Source of the DNA: an uncultured Bacteroidaceae bacterium
Lineage (GTDB): Bacteria; Bacteroidota; Bacteroidia; Bacteroidales; Bacteroidaceae
Assembly (NCBI GenBank): GCA_934394435.1
Contig: CAKRRN010000041.1
Coordinates: 1-22,228, forward strand
Direction: 5' to 3'
DNA length: 22,228 bases
Shown here in pieces: positions 1 through 5,565 of the stretch; position 1 is the first letter of the stretch, and every line of letters starts with the position of its first letter. Under the pieces are notes generated by a model. It made no database searches. It saw nothing but the letters and a program-made list of their open reading frames with translations, and was not told where the DNA came from. Both the position numbers and the translations under genes were made by a program.

Positions 1-99
1 GCTCGAAGTTACATGAATGATGGGCGTCCAATACACAAGGTGGGTGTCAGCTTCTCGTCGGAGACGGGCACTATTGATGACTGGAGCGTGGCTGACTGA
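1..99 (+). CDS. C-terminal fragment, probable PD-(D/E)XK nuclease / AAA-ATPase-like protein
   Basis: The reading frame beginning at base 1 is open for 32 codons and stops at TGA 97-99; the start lies outside the window. The visible tail contains HKVGVSFSSETGTIDDW. This resembles the last strand and helix of the Bacteroidota 'AAA-ATPase-like / DUF1703 PD-(D/E)XK' family, whose members usually end in a K-[IV]-G-V-x-F-x-x-x-T-x-x-[IL]-x-x-W pattern. Those proteins carry an N-terminal ATPase-like domain and a C-terminal nuclease-fold domain, and their role is not well defined. The call rests on about 30 residues from memory of the family, so it is tentative. A strong stem-loop follows 30-odd bases after the stop. 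Confidence 0.5.
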   Translation, partial: ARSYMNDGRPIHKVGVSFSSETGTIDDWSVAD

Positions 100-130
100 A
101 CAACTCAATTAGTCTCCTCAGCTCATAAAG

Positions 131-180
131 AAACACAAATGGTCCGCAAGTAGACATGTACTTGCGGACCATTTGCGTTT
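131..180. terminator. Bidirectional intrinsic terminator
   Basis: A perfect 17-bp inverted repeat (136-152 with 159-175) closes a 6-base loop. The stem extends to 21 bp with one mismatch, so that A-rich and T-rich flanks (AAAC / GTTT) sit on either side. It lies between two converging genes, the fragment ending at 99 and the ligase gene ending at 195, and can end transcription from both sides. Confidence 0.85.
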
Positions 181-194
181 CTGATACGATATGA

Positions 195-1862
195 TTACTT
201 GGTATAGAGATATCGTTTGATGCTCTTCTTGGGAGTCTTCTCAAATTCTTTGTCCATCACTTTGATGGCTGTCAGCTGTGCATAGGCAGGAAGAGAGGGA
301 TTGAGATCCTGTCTGTTCTTCTCCATGATAGCTTCAATGTCTGATGTCTTCAAGCCCAGAGTGGCTATCTGTTCTTGGTCGGGATAAACAAGAGCAACCA
401 GTTTTTCGCCTTTCTGCACCACCAGGCACTCGTTTACAAGCGACATGCTGCTCAGCTTGTCTTCGATCTCCTCTGGATAGATGTTTTGTCCGTTGGCTCC
501 CAACAGCATGTTCTTGCTTCGTCCCTTGATGAAGACATTGCCATCGGCATCCATGGTACCCAAGTCACCCGTGTGATACCATCCGTCTTTGTCGAGTGTG
601 GCAGCTGTGGCTTCTTCGTTCTTGTAATATCCAAGCATGACATTGAGTCCACGGGTAAGAATCTCACCTGGTATGTTGGCTGGGTCAGGACTATCAATCA
701 TGAGTTCCTGATGGATGACATTACGCCCACAGCTGCCTACAACCTGACGTGAGTAATCGTTGTAGCAGATGATTGGAGCACATTCAGTGGCACCGTAGCC
801 AACGGTATAGCGGAAGCCAATATCGTGCAAGAGTTCTTCTATCTCACGATTGAGTGCAGCTCCACCGATGATTACCTCGTAGAAGTTTCCACCAAGAGCT
901 TCTGTGAGTTTGTCGCAAATACGTTGCTTGATGCTTTGTCCGATAACGGGCATCTTCATGAGCATCTTCACTCTTACGTCTTGTATCTTGGGCAGAATAG
1001 CTTTTCGTACCACCTTCTCTATGATAAGGGGCACCATAATGAGCACGCAAGGTTTGACATCTGCCAACGCACGCATGAGCACCGTTGGAGAGGCTATCTT
1101 GGTAAGGAAGTTGATGTGTACGCCATAGGTGAATTCGAAAAGGAACTCGAATGCCATACCATACATATGTGCCATGGGAAGCATGCTCAAGACCGTATCG
1201 CCAGCTTTGATCTGTTTGCCAAGTACATTCACGGCGAAGTCACAATTGCTCCAGAGTGCTCGATAAGGTATCATCACTCCTTTGGAGTTGCTGGTCGTTC
1301 CACTGGTATAGTTTATGAGTGCCAGTTCGTCTGGTTTGTCTTGGTAGTAATTCAGATGCTTGGCACGGAAGTTCAGAGGATATTTCTCGCCAAACAGCAG
1401 ATTGAGATTCTCACGAGCATGGTTCAACTCTGGGTTTGAGCAAGTCAGCAGACTGAAGTCTGCCAATGAAATGATGCCTTCCAGCAAAGGCATTTCCTTT
1501 GCATCCAACTTGGGCCATACCTTATCACCTACGAAGAGCAGACGAGCACCGCTGTGATTGACAATATCATGTACTTGAGAGGGATGGAACTCATGCAGGA
1601 TGGGTACCGCTACTGCACCATAGGTGAGAATACTGAAAAAGGCAGCACCCCAGCGACTGAGATTCCTTCCGCAGAGCGCGATGCGGTCACCTGGTTTTAT
1701 GCCTGCATGTTCAAACAGAATGTGCATCTTCTCAATGATGCGAGCCACATCTTTATATTGAAAGGTACAGATTCCATAATCAGACATGGAATCCATATCC
1801 CAAAATTTCTGAATACTGCTTTCTACGAGTTTATTAAATGACTTTACTTGCGAAATGTCCAT
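195..1862 (-). CDS. AMP-dependent long-chain acyl-CoA synthetase
   Basis: This 555-aa protein belongs to the ANL (acyl-CoA synthetase/luciferase) superfamily. It should activate a fatty acid with ATP to an acyl-adenylate and then transfer it to CoA, probably at the inner face of the membrane. Visible motifs in order are the P-loop YTSGTTSNSKG (185-195), the GYGATE motif (355-360), YHTGDLG (429-435) and the hinge and C-terminal lid KGRSKNMLLGANGQNIYP (446-463), with a late lysine region near KTPKKSIKRY. Length fits bacterial long-chain-fatty-acid-CoA ligases. The ATG at 1862 is supported by a promoter just upstream. The gene is monocistronic: it is bounded by the 131-180 terminator and by the yggS terminator at 1926-1974. 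The exact substrate cannot be read from the sequence; an acyl-ACP or other carboxylate is possible. Confidence 0.85.
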   Translation of the reverse strand: MDISQVKSFNKLVESSIQKFWDMDSMSDYGICTFQYKDVARIIEKMHILFEHAGIKPGDRIALCGRNLSRWGAAFFSILTYGAVAVPILHEFHPSQVHDIVNHSGARLLFVGDKVWPKLDAKEMPLLEGIISLADFSLLTCSNPELNHARENLNLLFGEKYPLNFRAKHLNYYQDKPDELALINYTSGTTSNSKGVMIPYRALWSNCDFAVNVLGKQIKAGDTVLSMLPMAHMYGMAFEFLFEFTYGVHINFLTKIASPTVLMRALADVKPCVLIMVPLIIEKVVRKAILPKIQDVRVKMLMKMPVIGQSIKQRICDKLTEALGGNFYEVIIGGAALNREIEELLHDIGFRYTVGYGATECAPIICYNDYSRQVVGSCGRNVIHQELMIDSPDPANIPGEILTRGLNVMLGYYKNEEATAATLDKDGWYHTGDLGTMDADGNVFIKGRSKNMLLGANGQNIYPEEIEDKLSSMSLVNECLVVQKGEKLVALVYPDQEQIATLGLKTSDIEAIMEKNRQDLNPSLPAYAQLTAIKVMDKEFEKTPKKSIKRYLYTK

Positions 1863-1865
1863 AAT

Positions 1866-1890
1866 TGCACAAAGAATTAAGTTTTGTGCA
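1866..1890. promoter_or_regulatory. Palindrome over the acyl-CoA synthetase leader, candidate operator
   Basis: TGCACAAA (1866-1873) and TTTGTGCA (1883-1890) form 8-bp inverted arms separated by 9 bases. The palindrome lies between the start codon at 1862 and the -7 box, touching the latter. A dimeric repressor bound here would block transcription. It could instead be an mRNA leader hairpin. The operator role is inferred from position and symmetry only. Confidence 0.4.
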
Positions 1891-1920
1891 AAGTTAAAGA
1901 TTAGTTAACATATACACAAG
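1889..1920 (-). promoter_or_regulatory. Bacteroidetes-type promoter of the acyl-CoA synthetase gene
   Basis: Read on the minus strand, a TAACTTTG -7 box (1896-1889) matches TAnnTTTG. A CTTG -33 box (1920-1917) lies 20 bp upstream. The start codon follows within about 27 bases, giving a short leader. Confidence 0.7.
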
Positions 1921-1976
1921 AAAACAGGCATGAAACTTGCACATAAGACGATATTTAGTGCAAGTTTCATGCCTAT
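1915..1976 (-). terminator. Intrinsic terminator after yggS
   Basis: A perfect 17-bp inverted repeat (1926-1942 with 1958-1974) has a 15-base loop. Read on the minus strand it is followed by a T-rich run (GTTTTCTTG). It lies downstream of the yggS stop at 2030 and closes the four-gene operon. Confidence 0.8.
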
Positions 1977-2029
1977 ATGACAAATTTCTCTGTTGTAGAG
2001 CAGGGAAATGGGAATTACAGTACGAGTAA

Positions 2030-2704
2030 TCAGTATTGTCGGGGACCAAAGATGGCTGTTCCGATACGTACCATGTTGCTGCCACACTGTATGGCAATGG
2101 GGTAGTCGTGGCTCATGCCCCATGAGCGTATTCTGAAGGAGTCTGTGTCAGAAAAGAACGAAGCCTTGGCCTCTTCATAGGTGTGGTAGGCAACGTTGAA
2201 CTCTTGGGCTATCTGCTTTGTGTCTTCCACATTGCTTGCCATACACATCATGCCACAGAGGCGTACCCCTTGCATCTGTCGCCATGCTCCTGTCTCAAGG
2301 TAATCCAGGCACTCCTGTGGGGTGAACCCGAATTTGGTCTCTTCTTGTGCCACGTGTAGTTGCAGCAGACAATCCACACGTCTTCCGTTGGCAAGCGCAT
2401 GCTTATTGATTTCCTCAAGCAGACGTGGAGAATCCACCGATTGTATGAGAGATACGTAGGGGGTGATATATTTCACTTTGTTGCGTTGCAAATGCCCGAT
2501 GAAGTGCCACTGTATGTCTGCAGGCAAAAGCTCGTGCTTTGTCTGAAGTTCCTGTACATGGCTTTCAGAGAAGACCCGTTGTCCGCCTTCGTAAGCGTTT
2601 TGAATCATCTCGGCAGGATGAAACTTGCTTACTGCCACCAGCTCAACTCCGTTGGGTAGTGTGGCTTTGATCTCACTTATTTTCTGTGCCGGACTCTTTT
2701 CCAT
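2030..2704 (-). CDS. yggS: YggS-family pyridoxal-phosphate homeostasis protein
   Basis: This 224-aa protein is a PLP-binding TIM-barrel protein of the YggS/PROSC (COG0325) family. The family controls the free PLP pool and amino-acid balance and has no established enzymatic reaction. The PLP lysine is K27 in VAVSKFHP. Family signatures follow: FSESHVQEL, WHFIGHLQRNK, VDSPRLLEEIN, the SWGMSHDY segment and the C-terminal MVRIGTAIFGPR. The full family length is present. The ATG at 2704 places K27 at the expected depth. It lies 32 bases inside the preceding DUF4494 reading frame, which suggests translational coupling. It is the last gene of the operon before a terminator. Confidence 0.92.
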   Translation of the reverse strand: MEKSPAQKISEIKATLPNGVELVAVSKFHPAEMIQNAYEGGQRVFSESHVQELQTKHELLPADIQWHFIGHLQRNKVKYITPYVSLIQSVDSPRLLEEINKHALANGRRVDCLLQLHVAQEETKFGFTPQECLDYLETGAWRQMQGVRLCGMMCMASNVEDTKQIAQEFNVAYHTYEEAKASFFSDTDSFRIRSWGMSHDYPIAIQCGSNMVRIGTAIFGPRQY

Positions 2705-3137
2705 CTGCTGAGAATTTAAAGATGTCCATAATGGGTGTTTCTGCTATGGAGATGATGTCCCAGTCGCCCAAGGTGCCTTGCATACCCTTGTCCAGATTCT
2801 TCACTGCCATACGCAGGTCTTTTGCCTGAACGAGCATAATCTGGTTGGTACGCTTCTCTACACCTTTCTTCTCATCGTAGGCGATGTAAGCGATTTTGGC
2901 TTTGTACCACTTGTCATCGGTGGTGTCAATGCTTTCAAAGAGTTCTGCAATCTTTGCTCTGCGAATATCGCTTATGCTGTATTCGCCAGACATCATAGGT
3001 TCTATTTCCTCCAAGAAGCGTTCCTCTGCCTCAGTGAAACTGATGGCGTCTACCAAATATGTCTCATTCACCTTTTTCAATAGGCCAGTCTCCATTGTCT
3101 TGTCATATCTGACCTTGCATTCAAACCAATCTTTCAT
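2673..3137 (-). CDS. DUF4494 domain protein, function unknown
   Basis: This 154-aa soluble protein begins MKDWFECKVRYDK and matches what I know of the Bacteroidota-specific DUF4494 family, which is often found beside yggS. It has no signal peptide or membrane segment. It looks like an alpha/beta fold with a long acidic helix (about residues 34-48), a strand-rich centre (WYKAKIAYIAYDEKKGVEKRTNQIMLVQA, 80-108, written here only to mark the region by its ends WYK and VQA) and a variable hydrophilic tail. Its last 32 bases overlap the start of yggS, and it begins 26 bases after the ygiQ-like gene stop. The tight linkage suggests a shared regulatory unit with the PLP protein, but no biochemical role is known to me. 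Confidence 0.8.
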   Translation of the reverse strand: MKDWFECKVRYDKTMETGLLKKVNETYLVDAISFTEAEERFLEEIEPMMSGEYSISDIRRAKIAELFESIDTTDDKWYKAKIAYIAYDEKKGVEKRTNQIMLVQAKDLRMAVKNLDKGMQGTLGDWDIISIAETPIMDIFKFSADGKESGTENK

Positions 3138-3163
3138 ATGATTCTATTATAGTGTTATGTTTG

Positions 3164-5068
3164 TTATTTGTTAAACAATCTTTTCAATAAGTCTTGTCGC
3201 CCTATGCCACGTAGGTATGACTCAATGTGCTTACGCTCTTCTTTCTTGTACCAGAAGAAGAACATCCGCTGCTGTTCCTTCTCCTTGGGAGAGCGTGCTG
3301 TGAATACGGGTTGCATGGTGTAGGGGTGATATCCCGTTGCCCAACACGTAGTTGCCACGGTGAGTGGCGTGGGAGTGAAATCCTGCACTTGCTCCAGTTG
3401 GAAGTCCAGCTTCTTTGTCTCGATGGCCAGTTCAGCCATATCTTCTGCATGACATCCGGGATGACTGCTTATGAAGTATGGTATAATCTGCTGGCGTAGA
3501 TGCTTGCTGTGGCAGATGTCATCGAATATGCGCTTGAAGCTACGGAACTGTGCAAAGGGTGGTTTGCGCATCAAATCCAGAACTCTGTCGGAGGTATGCT
3601 CTGGAGCCACTTTGAGTCTGCCGCTTACATGGTTCACGATGAGTTCGCGTGTGTAATCATGTGCAGCACGATTTAGCGTATCGTCTTTCCAGTCGTGCAG
3701 GAGCAGGTCATAGCGCACTCCACTCCCGATGAAGCTCTTCTTGATGCCTGGTAGGGAATCCACAGCCTTGTAGATGTCAATCAACGGACGGTGGTCACCA
3801 TTTAGGTTGGGGCATATTTGCGGATGTATGCACGACGGACGTTTACAGACAGCACACGCCTTGCTGTTTTTCCCATGCATCATGTACATGTTTGCACTGG
3901 GACCACCCAAATCGCTCAAGTAGCCTTTGAAATCTGGCATCTGCGTAATCTGTCTCACCTCTCTGAGCACGCTCTCCTTGGAGCGGCTCATGATGAATTT
4001 GCCTTGATGAGCGCTGATGGTACAGAAGGCACATCCGCCAAAACATCCTCGGTGGAGGCATACGCTGAACTTGATCATCTCGTAGGCAGGTATGCGCTTC
4101 CCCTTGTACTTGGGGTGAGGCAGACGTGTATAGGGCAAGTCGAAACTATGGTCCAGTTCCTCTTGAGTTAGCGGAGGGAAGGGTGGGTTCACCACCACCC
4201 ATTCGCGACCAGTCTGCTGCAGCAGACGTTGTGCATGAAGCTTGTTGCTCTCTTCCTCCACATGACGAAAATTCTCAGCATGGAGTTTGCGGTCCTGTAG
4301 GCAGTCTTCGTAACTATGCAATACGATATCGTCTTTCCTTATTCCCCCTGGAATATCCTCACGCCTGTAAAGCGACACGGTTTGTGGAATGGATGCTTCT
4401 TGCTGTACTACTTGGCGAAAGGTGGAGCGTGTTATGTAAGAGACTCCATCCTGGTCGTAATACAGGTCGGGGTGACTATACTCCAAAGCATCTGTCAGCG
4501 TATGGCATAATTGGAGGGTAGGCTTCTCTCCCATGCCATATGTAATCATATCCGCTCCGCTGTCCACCAGAATGCTGGGGCGAAAGCGATCCTGCCAGTA
4601 ATCATAGTGCATCACACGTCTCAGACTGGCTTCGATGCCCCCTAACACAACTGGTACATCGGGATAAAGCTTCATCAGAATCTGTGTGTAGACGATGGTG
4701 GGGTATTCGGGTCGCATGTCGTGACGCCCGTCTGGGCTGTAGGCATCTTCGCTTCTCAGCCTTCTGGCAGCGGTGTACTTGTTCACCATAGAGTCCATGC
4801 ATCCAGGCGCAACGCCAAAGAACAGACGGGGGCGTCCTAGTCTGCGGAAGTCACGATAGTCACCATGCCAGTCTGGTTGTGGTACGATGGCTACTCGCAA
4901 TCCCTCTGCCTCAATGATGCGTCCTATGACAGCCGCTCCAAACGAAGGATGGTCAATATATGCATCTGCACTAAACAGAATGACGTCAGCGCAGTCCCAT
5001 CCACGCAAGTCCATCTCGCGTCTGGTGGTAGGTAACCAATCCGTTAAGAGATGTTCCTTCACGCTCAA
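3164..5068 (-). CDS. YgiQ-family radical SAM protein
   Basis: This 634-aa protein matches the YgiQ (formerly UPF0313) radical SAM family, whose reaction is not known. The radical SAM cluster motif CFGGCAFC gives C342, C346 and C349. The N-terminal region carries the family signatures GWDCADVILFSADAYIDHPS, FFGVAPGCMDSMVNKYTA and VVLGGIEASLRR. A second cysteine group (C405, C408, C413, C419) could hold a further iron-sulfur cluster or metal. The start is TTG at 5068: the family segment DWLPTTRRE lies ahead of the first internal ATG (residue 19), so that ATG would truncate it. The TTG overlaps the upstream gene's stop as TTGA, implying coupled translation. Confidence 0.9.
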   Translation of the reverse strand: MSVKEHLLTDWLPTTRREMDLRGWDCADVILFSADAYIDHPSFGAAVIGRIIEAEGLRVAIVPQPDWHGDYRDFRRLGRPRLFFGVAPGCMDSMVNKYTAARRLRSEDAYSPDGRHDMRPEYPTIVYTQILMKLYPDVPVVLGGIEASLRRVMHYDYWQDRFRPSILVDSGADMITYGMGEKPTLQLCHTLTDALEYSHPDLYYDQDGVSYITRSTFRQVVQQEASIPQTVSLYRREDIPGGIRKDDIVLHSYEDCLQDRKLHAENFRHVEEESNKLHAQRLLQQTGREWVVVNPPFPPLTQEELDHSFDLPYTRLPHPKYKGKRIPAYEMIKFSVCLHRGCFGGCAFCTISAHQGKFIMSRSKESVLREVRQITQMPDFKGYLSDLGGPSANMYMMHGKNSKACAVCKRPSCIHPQICPNLNGDHRPLIDIYKAVDSLPGIKKSFIGSGVRYDLLLHDWKDDTLNRAAHDYTRELIVNHVSGRLKVAPEHTSDRVLDLMRKPPFAQFRSFKRIFDDICHSKHLRQQIIPYFISSHPGCHAEDMAELAIETKKLDFQLEQVQDFTPTPLTVATTCWATGYHPYTMQPVFTARSPKEKEQQRMFFFWYKKEERKHIESYLRGIGRQDLLKRLFNK

Positions 5069-5400
5069 CTCTCGCTCTCCGTTTCAAGTTCTGGTTTCAA
5101 GGATTCCAGTTTTTCCTTTTCCCATTCGATAAAGAGGAGAATCAGTTCGTGGAGTCCGCGCGCCTTCATATTGTCATGGAAGAGAAGATCCTGACAGAGC
5201 TTCAGAAGTCCTGCGTCTGGATGTTCGGTATTGAGCATGGAGCGAACGTTGAGACGCAGTTTCTCAAGTACGTTTTCGTCTACAATGCCATTACTGTCCA
5301 ACAGGTCGCTGAAGAGATTATGTTTCTCGATGGTCTCAAGATGCTCTTCCATTACGGCAAGAGTTCTCGACCCTTTTTCGTTACATACAATCTGATACAT
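5065..5400 (-). CDS. Small unknown protein opening the ygiQ operon
   Basis: I do not recognise this 111-aa protein. It has no signal peptide or membrane span. It appears mostly helical, with the segments TLAVMEEHLETIEKH (13-27), NVLEKLRLNVRSML (43-56) and GLHELILLFIEWEKEKLESL (82-101), and an acidic tail rich in Glu and Ser. The gene is kept as real for three reasons: its stop overlaps the TTG start of the radical SAM gene (TTGA), it is on the same strand as its neighbours, and its codon use is similar. The overlap hints at stoichiometric production with the radical SAM protein, so a partner or accessory subunit is possible, though inferred from layout only. Confidence 0.7.
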   Translation of the reverse strand: MYQIVCNEKGSRTLAVMEEHLETIEKHNLFSDLLDSNGIVDENVLEKLRLNVRSMLNTEHPDAGLLKLCQDLLFHDNMKARGLHELILLFIEWEKEKLESLKPELETESES

Positions 5401-5565
5401 ATTATATATATATAATTATAAAATTTTTATTCTTGATTTTTATTCTTGGCTGTTCTCAGTTTGTCTTACCCAAATTATGGACATAAGTATCTGTGTTCTA
5501 TGTAGACAATAGATATATATGTCTTGGGTAAATGGATATATATGTGTTCGCCCAGCCCCCATCTG
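5401..5565 (-). promoter_or_regulatory. AT-rich intergenic region with short repeats, probable operon promoter region
   Basis: This 165-bp gap separates the 975-aa gene from the unknown/ygiQ operon. It contains two copies of GATATATATGT (5512-5522 and 5535-5545), an inverted pair TTACCCAA (5466-5473) / TTGGGTAA (5524-5531), and two tandem copies of TTTTTATTCTTG (5424-5435 and 5437-5448). I found no good TAnnTTTG box on the minus strand, and no clear terminator. Promoter and operator roles are therefore inferred from position only. Confidence 0.35.

Noticed and set aside
825..1439. 204-aa plus-strand frame opposite the acyl-CoA synthetase
   Set aside because: It is antisense to a well-supported gene and has no recognisable motif.
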